Positions 1-10,909 of a DNA stretch of 64,000 nt are shown here, piece after piece. Within the stretch, counting starts at the first letter, position 1; each line of letters opens with the position of its first letter. Made by a program: the position numbers and the translations under genes. The DNA is from Furcasterigmium furcatum (Eukaryota; Ascomycota; Sordariomycetes; Glomerellales; Plectosphaerellaceae): assembly GCA_001599815.1 (NCBI GenBank), contig BCIA01000001.1:558001-622000 (forward strand). The letters are read 5' to 3'. The notes below the pieces were generated by a model. The model saw nothing but the letters and a program-made list of their open reading frames with translations. It did no database searches and was not told where the DNA came from.

Positions 1-739
1 CCAGCACATGATTCAGACCGACTCTGAGTATATCATGGAGCTGACCAACAAGACCAAGGCCGATGTCAAGGGTGGTACCATCATCGACTACGAGGGCTCT
101 GTCCGCCTTCTCGAGATCGCTCAGGTTCCCAAGGAGCACGTCAACGAGTTCAAGTCGATCAAGAAGTTCAAGTACTTCAACACCAACAACATCTGGCTCA
201 ACCTCAAGGCCATAAAGCGCGTCGTCGAGAACGACGAGCTCGAGATGGAGATCATTCCCAACGGCAAGACCATCCCCGGTGATAAGAAGGGCGAGTCGGA
301 CATCTCCATCATCCAGCTCGAGACCGCCGTCGGTGCCGCCATCCGTCACTTCAACAACGCTCACGGTGTCAACGTGCCTCGCCGCCGTTTCCTTCCCGTC
401 AAGACCTGCTCCGACCTCATGCTCGTCAAGTCTGACTTGTACACCGTCAAGCACGGCCAGCTTCAAATGAGCTCTTCTCGCTTCGGCGACGCCCCGCTTA
501 TCAAGCTCGGCGGCGACTTCAAGAAGGTCTCAGACTTCCAGAAGCACATCCCCTCGATCCCCAAGATCATCGAGCTGGATCATCTCACCATTACCGGCGC
601 CGTCAACCTCGGCCGTGGCGTCACCCTGAAGGGCACCGTCATCATCGTTGCCACCGAGGGCAGCACCATTGACATTCCCCCCGGATCCATCCTGGAGAAC
701 GTCGTCGTCCAGGGCAGCTTGCGCCTGCTGGAGCACTAA
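1..739 (+). CDS. UGP1: UTP--glucose-1-phosphate uridylyltransferase, C-terminal part (5' end outside window)
   Basis: This cytosolic enzyme makes UDP-glucose and pyrophosphate from UTP and glucose-1-phosphate, feeding glycogen, trehalose and cell-wall glucan synthesis. The frame is already open at base 2 (Gln-His-Met...), so the gene enters from the left and only about the last 245 residues are present. They show the family's strongly conserved NNIWLNLKAIKR stretch and the KTCSDLMLVKSDLY segment. A C-terminal beta-helix follows, ending in GSILENVVVQGSLRLLEH just before a TAA stop. No intron is visible in this part. Codon use favours C-ending codons, as expected for a highly expressed gene. 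The ATG at base 8 is internal, not the start. The assignment is very secure. Confidence 0.96.
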   Translation, partial: QHMIQTDSEYIMELTNKTKADVKGGTIIDYEGSVRLLEIAQVPKEHVNEFKSIKKFKYFNTNNIWLNLKAIKRVVENDELEMEIIPNGKTIPGDKKGESDISIIQLETAVGAAIRHFNNAHGVNVPRRRFLPVKTCSDLMLVKSDLYTVKHGQLQMSSSRFGDAPLIKLGGDFKKVSDFQKHIPSIPKIIELDHLTITGAVNLGRGVTLKGTVIIVATEGSTIDIPPGSILENVVVQGSLRLLEH

Positions 740-1361
740 TGGCATTGCGAATTCTTGGCTTGGGTTTTGCCGCGTTGGGCGCAAACGTGGAATAATGGGA
801 TCATGACATAGCTGGCTCAAGGCCTCGGGGTCAACCTGGACAACCGTGGTCAAGGATGATAGACTCAAAATGGTTCGGGCAGCCACTCTGGACGATGCTT
901 CGATCAACATAGCACGGTAGCTTTTAATAGGTAACACGTAGCGTTTTATGCTTCGTTTTGCGTCGCCAGCATTCCGCGGGACTGGTGATTATGCCATGAT
1001 ATGCATATTTGGACGGCTGCACGGATTTGCGATAATTATAGGTACCTTATCCTGCTGCAGTCTGGGTTCCATGAGATGTGCTTGGCTGGGATGGCTGCGA
1101 GTCACGGATCCACCAGAATGACCCCTTGCCGCTGACCTGCTTGCTTGCAGTTGACAACATACCTTCGGCATACCAGAGAATGCGGTGTGGGGACAGCCTT
1201 TCACCCTTGATTTCTTCTCGTCGCCGAAGAAGCGACACTCCTCCTCCTCCTCCTCCTCCTCCTCCTCCTCCTCCTCCTCTTCCTCCTGCTGAATACAGGC
1301 CATCGACTAATTGTATGCTCGTCATCCTTCTGTTCGCGCGGCTCTGATCTGGCAAGCCGTC
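740..1361. other. Intergenic: UGP1 3' region and DUF3605 promoter/leader
   Basis: No supported gene. The first part should hold the UGP1 3' UTR. The second half has a pure CCT trinucleotide run and then the leader of the next gene. Short reading frames on both strands here are low-complexity Pro or Glu strings made by the repeat. Confidence 0.6.
1241..1280. repeat. (CCT)n microsatellite
   Basis: About thirteen CCT units sit some 85 bp before the ATG of the DUF3605 gene, most likely in its promoter or 5' leader. They form a strand-asymmetric pyrimidine tract. Such tracts are common in fungal promoters and are prone to slippage. Confidence 0.85.
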
Positions 1362-2121
1362 ATGATGACTGCCCGGCCCGGCATTAGTGGCGCCTCGAGC
1401 GCCTCGGACCCGGTACTGCCGTTCTGGCAAGTCAATGTGCCTCAGGAGGAGAGGACGGTCGAATGCCCCGAGGCACTCTGTGGTCTCAGCGCCAAGGATG
1501 AGGATATCCTCTCGACGCCTGACGCGGAGTACAAGCGCCAGTCATGGGACGAGGTTCGGCAGTTCGTGGCGATGAATCGGCTGGAGCTGTTCCGGAGGGT
1601 TCCTTCGGATCTGAGGCGGTATCGGTTGTTTGTGCACGACCTGGAGCGCAGGTACGGGAGTGTGATGGAGTTCGTGCTCGCGGAGAGGTTGGGCTGGAGG
1701 GAGCCGCTGGCGCCGAGAGGCGCGCCCTTCGAATTTGAGGAGGATTACAAGGTGCTGGTGAATGACTGGCCCTACGGGCTTGATGAACGGATTGTGCACC
1801 TGGTCATCTGGACCAAGTTCGACCTAGAGGTGGAACAGGATGAGAAAGGCGACATTACACCAGGGGCCAAACGTCAGGTTGAGCGTTTTGTGCGGGAGAA
1901 GTTCATGGGCGAGTTGAGAGAGGATCAGGTAAGGGCTTGAAGCATGGTTTGGGCGACGCAGGGCTGAGATTGTGTCACAGGTCATTTGGTTCAAGAACTG
2001 GAGGACTCTCAAGTCTGTCCACGCGGTCGAGCATTTCCACATCATGCTATATGATCCACCGATAGACTTGGTCCGCAAGATCACAGGAGGTGACGTTCCT
2101 CTGAGCGTCAAATTGTCCTGA
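1362..2121 (+). CDS. N-acetylglucosamine-induced protein 1-like (DUF3605)
   Basis: Two exons, 1362-1928 and 1981-2121, give 235 residues. The intron begins CAG|GTAAGG, ends TCACAG, and lies in phase 0. The start is ATG ATG at 1362/1365, because the open frame further upstream has no better ATG. The DUF3605 domain fills most of the protein: an N-terminal PFWQVNVP motif, a middle FEEDYKVLVNDWPYG segment, and exon 2 with WFKNWRTLKSV and VEHFHIMLYD. Members of this family are induced by N-acetylglucosamine in yeasts, but the biochemical function is unknown. The gene converges on the folate gene to its right with only 79 bp between stop codons. Confidence 0.88.
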
Positions 2122-2200
2122 GAGGCAGACGCATTTTGGCGTTCTCGACATGAGTCAAAAAGACATTCTTTTGACTGCTATGGGTTTGCCTGGTGGCGTT

Positions 2201-3222
2201 TTATACCAGGGGCGCAAAGTTATGCTGGTTGGGAGCCAGGCGATGCTCTACGCGAGCGGCCTGGGCCATGGGGATCGCAGTCGGCTTTTCTAAGCTGATC
2301 TTGATCTGCCACCTTCGGCCTGCTGAACTCTCGGACGACGACAGATACTCGGCTATCCGAGCCCCAATAGCCGCGGCCAGAGCTTCGAGGGTCTCAAAAG
2401 AGGACTGTTCCATGACCTATGGGAGGGTCAGCTCCACTGGTCAGTGGCGGCGAAGGGTGGTGTTTTCACTCCTACCTGGACGACGAAGGACTCAATCAAC
2501 GGGTAGGCATCCCGGTCCGTACAGCCATAGTTGTCGATCTCGATGTCTGCAACGACGACCTGCTTGGCGAGCCTCTCGTTATCATTTACGCCGATAAGAG
2601 TTGGTACGCGGAGAGCATGTAGTCTGAGCGAATCACTCCAGAAAGCGTTTACAGAGTTTCGTCCCCATGATTGATGGTGTGTCCAGCTCACGCCAGAACC
2701 AACACCCAGGAGGGAGCCTTTGGGCAGAGTGACGGTAATGCTTGAGTAGCGTAGTCGAGCAGAATCCCGGAAGATCATATTGCCATCGCCGCTCCCAGTC
2801 ACGGAGGGGTACCGAACCTCATTCAGGATGTGCTCGATGAGTTGGCGCAGGGATATCGTGTCTGCGCCTTCGAACAACGTGCCTGAGCAGCCCAGACTGT
2901 CCAGGCTCGCCAGAATAGCTTTCGATAGAATGCCGTAGTGGACCGTGTCGAGGGCGACTTGGTCTTTGGCTGAGCTGTTCTCGAAGGACTGTCCCAGCCA
3001 CAACTCTGCAGAAACGAGGATGGGCTGCGCCTTGCCCGTTCTGCCCCAGGCATCGGCACATGCTTTGGTGGTGGTCTGAAGCTCACGGACGGAGACGACA
3101 GCCAGGGGCTCGTCTGCCGCGACTCTGACCTGCCAGGTCGTCCGCTCCAGATGGTCGGCCATGTTGGCAGCTTCAAAGAAGCATATGATTGTTGTTGTTT
3201 CCGAGCGTTTGGCAGTGGCCAC
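2201..3222 (-). CDS. Dihydroneopterin aldolase, tandem FolB domains
   Basis: Exons on the minus strand are 3222-2476 and 2416-2201 (320 residues). The intron runs from CAG|GTAGGA to CCATAG. The enzyme converts dihydroneopterin to 6-hydroxymethyl-dihydropterin and glycolaldehyde in folate synthesis. Two FolB-like domains are visible. The first spans about residues 30-125 (WQVRVAADEPLAVVSVRELQ). The second spans about residues 150-310 and includes NDNERLAKQVVVADIEID, the SSFETLEALAAAI helix across the splice junction, and WQIKISLEKPTAIPMA. In yeast the same pair is the N-terminal part of trifunctional Fol1; here it stands alone, so HPPK and dihydropteroate synthase must be encoded elsewhere. 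An internal ATG at 3162 (MADHLERTTW) is an alternative start. Confidence 0.87.
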
Positions 3223-3464
3223 TATGTGATCAGTGTTGAGAAGAATCCGGCGATGGTGGGGTCGGCAGATCTACGGATCGCAGGGCACAATGCAAGTCCG
3301 GTACCCATTGTTTGCCATTGGCTTCCTTGCATGCAGCTGCATCATAGCACGAGGAGAAGCTCCCTTGCTTCCCGACTTGCTCCAGCACATGTTCCCACGT
3401 CTTGTTGGTCTGACCCCTCCGTCGTGCCTACCCCGCGCCCCTCCTGTACCTTCCTTGGGTGGCC
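3223..3464. promoter_or_regulatory. Divergent promoter FolB / APE2
   Basis: The two ATGs (3222 on minus, 3465 on plus) are only 242 bp apart, so both promoters and leaders must lie here. The right part is pyrimidine-rich. I see no clear TATA box. Confidence 0.55.
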
Positions 3465-6400
3465 ATGTCGTTCCTTCCTTCAGCTTCTCTTCGTTCCATC
3501 CCTCGAACCTTTCAGCTGGGACATCTTCTTCACAAACAACCTCAATTGACTCGGTATGTCCGTCCTCCTTCCACCTCAACCTTCCTGGCTTCTCCTCGGG
3601 CTGAAACACCTGACCTCCAAGCTGACCGCTCAGACTCTCCTCCTCCTCCAGCATCCTTCGTCCCAGTCAGTCACGACTGCTTTCCACAAACACAAGCCGA
3701 TTGCCCCGGTCAACCCACAAGTTTCGGCAACAGAACCCCAAACGCATCAACGCTGCCCGACCCTGCTCCTACCGACGTAACATGTGCCGCTACCACGACT
3801 CGGACGGGACGGCCACGACCGCTATCCAACGTGAGCTGCTGCCTTCCAACGTCGTACCCAGACACTATGATGTCACGCTCGAGCCGAACTTTGAGACGCT
3901 GAAGTTCGACGGACTGGTCAAGATTGATGTGGACATTGCGGAGGATTCCAAGACCGTCACCGTTCACACCCTCGAGATCGAAATCAAGAATGCGGTCCTT
4001 TCCGTCTCCTCGCCGGACGGCAAGGTCTCGACCTTGTCCAACCCCCAGATCACCTCTGACACCGACAAGCAGACCACCACCTTTGCTTTCACCGATGTTC
4101 TCCCCAAAGGAGGCAAGGCCACCCTCGAAGTCAACTTCGTCGGCGAGTTGAACGACAAGATGGCCGGTTTCTACCGCTCCTATTACAACAAGCCTGACGG
4201 CAGCAAAGGCATCATCGCCACCAGCCAGATGGAGGCCACCGATGCCCGCCGCGCTTTCCCCTGCTTCGACGAGCCCAACCTCAAGGCCGAGTTCACTGTG
4301 ACTCTGATCGCAGACAAGCACCTGACCTGCCTGTCGAACATGGACGTTGCCCAAGAGAAAGAGGCTCCGTCCGGAAAGAAGGCTGTCACCTTCAACAAGT
4401 CTCCCCTGATGTCTACGTATCTGATTGCGTTCATTGTCGGCGAACTGAACTACATCGAGACCAACGCCTTCAGGGTACCCATCCGCGTCTACGCGCCTCC
4501 CTCCGAAGATATCGAGAATGGTCGTTATGCTCTGGACATCGCGGCCAAGGGCCTCGAGTTCTACGAAAAGGAGTTTGGCATCCCCTACCCCCTGCCGAAG
4601 CTCGACCAAGTGGCCATGCCGGACTTCGCTGCCGGCGCCATGGAGAACTGGGGTCTCATCACTTACCGCACGGTCGAGGTTCTCTTCGATGCCAAGACCA
4701 GCGGTGCTGTCGTCAAGGAGCGCGTTTCTTCCGTCATTCTCCACGAACTTGCTCACCAATGGTTTGGAAACCTCGTGACAATGAAGTTCTGGGAAGGCCT
4801 CTGGCTGAACGAGGGTTGGGCGGAATTTGGTGCCCGCTACTCTCTGGATCATCTGTACCCTGACTGGAAGCTCAAGGAGTCTTTCGTCTCGGAGGATCTT
4901 CAGTCCGCGCTGTCTCTGGATGGATTGAGGAGCAGCCACCCCATTGAAGTTCCTGTCAACAAGCCCGAAGAGATCAATCAAATCTTTGACGCCATCAGCT
5001 ACTCCAAGGGATCCTGCGTGGTGCACATGATTGCTGAATACTTGGGCGAGGATGTCTTCATGGAAGGCGTGCGAAAGTACCTCAAGCAGCACATGTATGG
5101 CAATGCTACCACCGAAGATCTCTGGAAAGCCTTGAGCGAGACAAGCGGCAAGGATGTGGCCTCCATCATGGACAACTGGGTCAAGAAGACCGGTTATCCT
5201 GTCGTCAAGGTCCGCGAGGATGGTGATGACGTCCATCTTGAGCAGCACCGCTTCCTGACGACGGGAGACGTTCAGCCTGAGGATGACAAAACCCTTTGGC
5301 CAGTTTTCCTCAAATTCCGCACCAAGGATGGTGTCGACAGAGACTCTACCCTGACAGATCGTGAGGGTACCTTCAAGCTTCCTGGCTCGTCCGAATTCTT
5401 CAAGGTGAATGCCGACTCTTCCGGCTTCTACAGGACACAGTACTCTAGCGAGCGACTCCAGAAGCTGGGCAAGGCCGCGAACCAGCTGACTGTACGCGAC
5501 CGTGTTGGTCTGGTGGCTGATGCTTGCGCTCTCGCCACGTCCGGCTACCAGAAGACGTCGTCGGCCCTGACTCTGTTCAAGGCGCTCGCTGAGGCCGGTG
5601 AGAAGGAGTTCCTTGTATGGGACCAGATCTTGGCCCGGCTCGGATCCATCCGCATGGCCTGGATTCAGGATGAGACTGTTGTGAATGCCCTCCTCAAGCT
5701 GCAGCGGGAGATCACCGCCCCGCTGGCTCATAAGCTGGGCTGGGAGTTTACTGACAATGATGGCCACGGTATGTTATCCCCAGAACTCGTCGCAGGGCAT
5801 CGCTGATGTTTCTTCCACACTCAGTCGACCAGCAATTCAAGGCATTGATGTTCAGCTCGGCCGGTATGGCGGGAGACGAAAAGGTACTGGCAGCCGCCAA
5901 GGAGATGTTCGCCAAGTTCGCCGCGGGCGACAGGAGCGCGATTCATCCCAACATCCGAGGCAGCGTTTTCTCCATGAACCTGAAATACGGCGGCGAGAAG
6001 GAGGTGAGTTGTCATTGATGGGGTCCGCCGAATTGTAGCGACGGCGACGCTAACACCCTCGCAGTACCAAACGATTCTTGATTTCGCAAGCACCGCGGAG
6101 ACCAGCGACCAACGCAACTCGGCGCTGCGAACTCTCGGCCAATCCCGGCAGATGGTGCAGCAGACGCTGGACCTTCTGCTGAGCGGAAAGATCCGGGACC
6201 AGGATATCTACCTACCCATCGGCGGGCTGAGAAGCAGCCGGGAGGGTATCGAGGGCCTGTTCCACTGGATGACGAAGAACTGGGACGCTATTTATACCAA
6301 GTTCCCCAAGGAGAGCACTATGATCGGATCGATCGTGGCGTACTCTGTCGGCGGCCTGTCGACGCAGAAGCAGCTGTCGGAGGTGGAGAAGTTCTTCGGG

Positions 6401-6520
6401 GAGAGGAGCAAGGCCGGGTTCGACCGGTCCCTGGCGCAGGCCACGGACTCGGTCCGGGCTAAGGTTGCCTGGACGGAGCGGGACAACGAAGACCTTCGGC
6501 AGTGGTTGGGTATCGCGTGA
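3465..6520 (+). CDS. APE2: Aminopeptidase 2 (M1 zinc metallopeptidase), with predicted mitochondrial leader
   Basis: Exons: 3465-3553; one of 3634, 3652 or 3667 to 5768; 5825-6003; 6065-6520. The enzyme removes N-terminal residues from peptides. It has the M1 exopeptidase motif GAMENWG and the zinc site HELAHQWFGN followed by WLNEGWAEFG, which supplies the third zinc ligand. The core starts at ATG 3782 (MCRYHDSD), the usual start of cytosolic fungal Ape2, giving 873 residues. Upstream, ATG 3465 encodes a Ser/Arg-rich leader (MSFLPSASLRSIPRTF) ending at a perfect GTATGT donor. Three acceptors all join it in frame to an Arg-rich stretch without stops, giving about 941-952 residues with a mitochondrial-type presequence. 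The core and the last three exons are secure; the first exon and exact acceptor are inferred. Confidence 0.9.
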
Positions 6521-8136
6521 GGAGAGTCGGCGGACAGGGGTACGGCTGACCTCGGGTCAAGAGGAAGCGGCAGCAGGGGCCAGGGGAAGCCCGGGACAGC
6601 AGAACCTGGAGATCATGGGGTAGCAAGGTAGCTAGGTAGCTGATAGAGGGACGGCCAAGGGGAAACACTCTGCTCTCTGCCCCCGTCGACGCCAATGAAA
6701 TGACCAGAATGGCTGGGGCTTTACATGAAGCATCGGGAGAAACCGCGGGGTGAGGCTCTCAAAGCCGGTGACCGACGAGATCCTCGGGTCTGCCCAGGGG
6801 TGGAGGCACATTAGCGCCCGTGACCTTGCCGCTGGGTAGGGAGAGCTCGCGGTGGTCGACCCGGCATTTCGTCACTGGTGCAGATGTGACATGGGAGCCC
6901 AACGGGGCAGGTGGTCCTACGAATATCGCGAACTACGGGAGCTGGAGTTTATGGTGGAGGAGGCATATTGAACGCGAAAGGAGTGCGGGAGCTGCTCAGA
7001 CCCCCTACATCCTCTGCTGCTTCTCACTTGAGCCCTCTTCTCGTTATCTGCGGACAACGAATGAGGGATAAACCAGCAGTATGTCTGTATCGATGTCCGC
7101 GTCGCGGAGTGAGGGTATGGCGATAAGTGGTGAGGGTTATCGCGTTTGAAGGATGGGAAATGTGTGACTCTAGTGAGACGGCCGAATAAGTGGGGTGAGA
7201 GACCAAAAAAAAACGGCACGATGTCCCAGGGCCGGCGGGCGGTGGGCGTTTTCGACCAATGCCCAGAACGCAGCAGCGTGCACGGTCTCTGAGGTCCGGG
7301 CTGCCGGTTGGATGGTTGAGCCCGGGTTCCGCTGAAGGTGACGTGCTGTGGTGGTAGGATGGGAAGGGACGAGGGAAAGTCCGATGGATGGACGCAGGAG
7401 CTTGTTGATGAGGAGGGGCTGACGCGAAAGGAGGGGCAATTGGTAGAAGCTGCTCGTGGTGTAAACTTTCGAGGTGGGGCAAAGAGGGGCAATTGGTCCC
7501 TCAACTGATGAAGCTCCTGTTTTGGTGCTGTGGTCTGCCACCATTTGCGGTGATCAGACTGGACGGGCAGACCTGAGAGGTAGGTACTTGACCTGCTCAT
7601 CTCCCTCCCCTCCCTCGCCTTCCTTCAGACTTCTCCCCTCCTACATCCCCTCGCAAACAAATCACCTCGTCCTATTCTGCATCGTGGTTCAGGCAATTGA
7701 CTGCTTCACCTCGATCGTCAACCCATCCTCGAGTGTAAGTCGAGCTCCTCGAGCTCCCCAAGCTCCCCCGAGTCAAGTCACCTACATCACCTCGCTCGCT
7801 ACCCCCACCATGTCTTCACCTTGTCCTCATCCCGCCTCATTTTCCCAACCCGCCCCTCCCCCACCAGCAGTCACGGATTGCCCGGTCACGGACGACTGCG
7901 GCATATTTTCTTTTCTGCCGCATGTTGAGCGATTTGGATGGACTGGCCATGGCCGCCGGCCTGTGACTCGGCTCTATTTAGTTCTCCCAGGCATGGGCAG
8001 TTCTGACAGCTCGTCCTCCCTTCGTGCTTTTTCCTCACCTTCCCACCACTTGTACCTCGCCCTGCAAAACGAGCCGGGTTGCTGATATCAATCCTTCAGC
8101 TGTACTTTCATCCATTGAGCCTTCCCTCAGAACAAC
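6521..8136. other. Intergenic: APE2 3' region and enolase promoter/leader
   Basis: No convincing gene in 1.6 kb. A run of nine A lies at 7205-7213. From about 7590 the plus strand becomes strongly pyrimidine-rich, and a TATA-like TCTATTTAG lies at 7973-7981, some 155 bp before the enolase ATG. A CT-rich leader follows. Pyrimidine-rich core promoters are typical of highly expressed fungal glycolytic genes. A GTAAGT at about 7735 could start a 5' UTR intron, but I could not pair it with confidence. Confidence 0.6.
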
Positions 8137-9709
8137 ATGGCTATCCAGCGCGTCCACGCCCGCCAGGTCTACGACTCTCGCGGTAACCCCACCGTCGAGG
8201 TCGATGTCGTCACGGAGACTGGCCTTCACCGCGCCATCGTCCCCTCCGGCGCTTCCACTGGTATGTCTCCCATAGTGCCACCTTCAAAACCGCCGTTTCG
8301 TAAGCAAATGCTCACCGTGTGTTCTGAACAGGCCAGCACGAGGCTTGCGAGCTCCGCGATGGCGACAAGTCCAAGTGGCTCGGCAAGGGTGTCACCAAGG
8401 CCGTCGAGAACGTCAACACGGTCATCGGCCCTGCCCTGATCAAGGAGAACCTTGACATCAAGGACCAGACCAAGGTCGACGAGTTCATCATCCAGCTCGA
8501 CGGCACCCCCAACAAGACCAAGCTCGGTGCCAACGCCATCCTCGGTGTCAGTCTGGCTGTCGCCAAGGCCGCCTCTGCTGAGAAGGTGAGTCCACTCCGC
8601 CGCATATCATGCTACAATCAGGCTAGGCCACTGACCAATATTGCAGGGCGTTCCTCTGTACGCTCACATCTCCGACCTTGCCGGCACCAAGAAGCCCTAT
8701 GTCCTTCCCGTTCCCTTCATGAACGTCCTCAACGGCGGGTATGTTGTTCTGCGTCAACTCCCCACACATAGACTTACCAGAGTTGCTAATCCCGGTTCAG
8801 TTCCCACGCCGGTGGCCGTCTTGCCTTCCAGGAGTTCATGATCGTCCCCTCGTGAGTGGCCCCACGTTCTCCCATGTCTGTCCCGTAGCTGGACTTTGCT
8901 TACCATTTGCTAGGGCTGCTCCCTCCTTCTCCGAGGCCATGCGCCAGGGTGCCGAGGTCTACCACAAGCTCAAGGCTCTCGCCAAGAAGAAGTACGGTCA
9001 GTCCGCTGGCAATGTTGGTGACGAGGGCGGTGTTGCCCCCGATATCCAGACCGCCGTCGAGGCCCTTGACCTCATCACCGAGGCCATCGAGCAGGCCGGC
9101 TACACCGGCAAGATGAACATCGCCATGGACGTTGCCTCCAGCGAGTTCTACAAGGAGGACGCCAAGAAGTACGACCTCGACTTCAAGAACCCCGACAGCG
9201 ACCCCGAGAAGTGGATCACCTACGAGGAGCTCGCCGCTCTGTACTCTGACCTCGCCAAGAAGTACCCCATCGTCTCCATCGAGGACCCCTTCGCCGAGGA
9301 CGACTGGGAGGCCTGGAGCTACTTCTACAAGACCCAGGACATCCAGATCGTCGGTGACGACCTGACTGTCACCAACCCCATCCGCATCAAGAAGGCCATC
9401 GAGCTCAAGTCGGCCAACGCCCTCCTGCTCAAGGTCAACCAGATCGGCACCCTGACCGAGTCTATCCAGGCTGCCAAGGACTCTTACGCCGACGGCTGGG
9501 GTGTCATGGTCTCCCACCGTTCCGGTGAGACCGAGGATGTGACCATCGCTGACATCGTCGTCGGTATCCGTTCCGGCCAGATCAAGACCGGTGCCCCTGC
9601 CCGTTCCGAGCGCCTTGCCAAGCTCAACCAGATCCTTCGCATCGAGGAGGAGCTCGGTGACAAGGCCATCTACGCCGGCGACAGCTTCCGCACTGCTGTC
9701 AACCTGTAA
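8137..9709 (+). CDS. ENO1: Enolase (2-phosphoglycerate hydratase)
   Basis: Five exons, 8137-8260, 8332-8585, 8647-8738, 8801-8851 and 8914-9709, join to 438 residues, the standard enolase length. The enzyme turns 2-phosphoglycerate into phosphoenolpyruvate in cytosolic glycolysis. Visible hallmarks are MAIQRVHARQVYDSRGNPTV at the start and SGASTGQHEACELRD across intron 1. NVGDEGG carries catalytic Glu211. LLLKVNQIGTLTES contains the catalytic Lys, SHRSGETEDV follows, and IKTGAPARSERLAKLNQILR closes the domain. All donors are GTATGT or GTGAGT. Four introns crowd the first half, a common pattern for fungal enolases. Codon choice is strongly biased to C-ending codons, fitting very high expression. 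Confidence 0.97.
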
Positions 9710-10005
9710 GCGATGTCTCTTGGAGGCAAGATATCTACGCTATGAGATATTGCAGCAAATACCTGGGAGCAAGGAGTAGGACGGGAAAAAAGCAGATTAG
9801 ACTGCTGGTCGGGCCACGAACGACGGTCCATGATGACGATGATGACAACAAGGGCTCCCGTATACAACATAACGACTCGGATCAGAGAATGCAAACCTGA
9901 AGACGCGCGCGTCACAATAATAATAACCACTGGTTGCTGCCACAATGAGACAGACACGACCAAGAATGCAATGGTTGAACCGGCACCTTTCGGAAGCGAA
10001 AGCTG

Positions 10006-10909
10006 TCACTGACGTCCGTCCCAGAGTGCCTTGACAATCCTCCAGTATCTATGGCCGTCAACGTCCGCGTGCAAGACATGTCCGCTTCCTTCGAACAGTT
10101 CTCTTTTCACCTCCAGCCCCCTCTCCGCCTCGGCAACCCGGGCATGCCACTCGACATCCTCCCACCAGATCATCGTGTCCTCCTTGCAATAGACATAGGC
10201 CCGCCGCGCCTCCGCTGCAGTGTACAGATCCCCATTGAGGGTGTCGGCCATGCGGTCCAGCGGAGACGGGCGCCCGACAGGGGCGTGTGTAAGCCAGTAC
10301 AGAGCGAGGTAGAGCCAGATGAGGGGATGGAGAAGCACAGAGAGACTGGAGCAGATGGCCTTGGCGGTGAGGAGGAAGTGGAAGACGCCGGGGCGCGAGT
10401 CGAAGATGGTGACGTGCGCGGGGAAGGGAGCCTGGGTCGTTTGGGCCCAGAGATCAAGGAGGTGGTACATCCTGGAGCAGCCACCGTTGGAGAAGGTGTG
10501 GACGAGGAGCTTGGGTGTGAGGGCCTTCCTAGGGGCGGTGATTGCGGTGGGCAGGCTGGATGGGAGGGTGCTGAAGGCTTGGATGGCGGGGATGGATGCC
10601 TTGAGGTCTCGCATCGAGGTCGAGGGGGAGAAGATGTGGATGGCGGGACACTTGATGAGCAGCATGGGAGAGCATGGGGTGGAGGGGCATGTGCTGCGAG
10701 ATGTAGGGAGCGAGATGGACGTCTTGGGCGGCGTACCAGGCGAAGAACACGATGAGTTCGGGATCACCCGCCGCTGCTGCTACAGAGGAGTGTTGTTTCT
10801 TCGGGGGTTCGTAGAGGAAGGTCTCGGATGTGAGCGGCTTGAAGGAGGAAAGGGGGTCCGGGGTGTTGGCGGTGCCCTGGGGTGTGTCTGATGGTGAATT
10901 GGAGGCCAT
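10006..10909 (-). CDS. TMEM53/DUF829 (PaxU-like) alpha/beta-hydrolase-like gene, reading frame disrupted
   Basis: On the minus strand ATG 10909 (MASNSPSDTPQ) opens a frame with the family's N-terminal strand and motif (LIVFFAWYAAQDVHLAPYIS). About 245 bp in, family similarity moves to another frame starting MLLIKCPAIH at 10665. That frame carries the rest of the domain: VHTFSNGGCSRMYHLL (nucleophile-like Ser), the hydrophobic segment near LIWLYLALYWL, and a C-terminal DxxxHxxxxR-type end to a stop at 10006. The frame change is +1 and lies between two CCCATGCT copies spaced 10 bp. A 43-bp GTACGC...CGCAG intron would also bridge the frames, but it would remove the conserved WYAAQDVHLAPY segment and be unusually short. 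Sequencing error, recent mutation or pseudogene are all possible. The molecular function of the family is unclear. Confidence 0.62.

Noticed and set aside
1241..1280. CCT run as part of a coding Pro or Glu tract
   Set aside because: Frames through it lack any other protein-like features and lie upstream of the DUF3605 start.
3710..5767. 685-codon open frame antisense to APE2
   Set aside because: It mirrors the APE2 coding exon. Long antisense frames arise from C-ending codon bias, and the protein is low complexity without family motifs.
8900..9517. 205-codon minus-strand frame over enolase, Leu/Gly/Val-rich
   Set aside because: Direct shadow of biased enolase codons read in reverse.
10694..10736. 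43-bp candidate intron that would restore the DUF829 frame
   Set aside because: It is shorter than usual fungal introns and would remove the conserved Trp-Tyr-Ala-Ala segment of the domain.
10051..10755. 234-codon plus-strand frame opposite the DUF829 gene
   Set aside because: Gly/Arg/Glu-rich shadow; the minus strand carries the recognisable domain.
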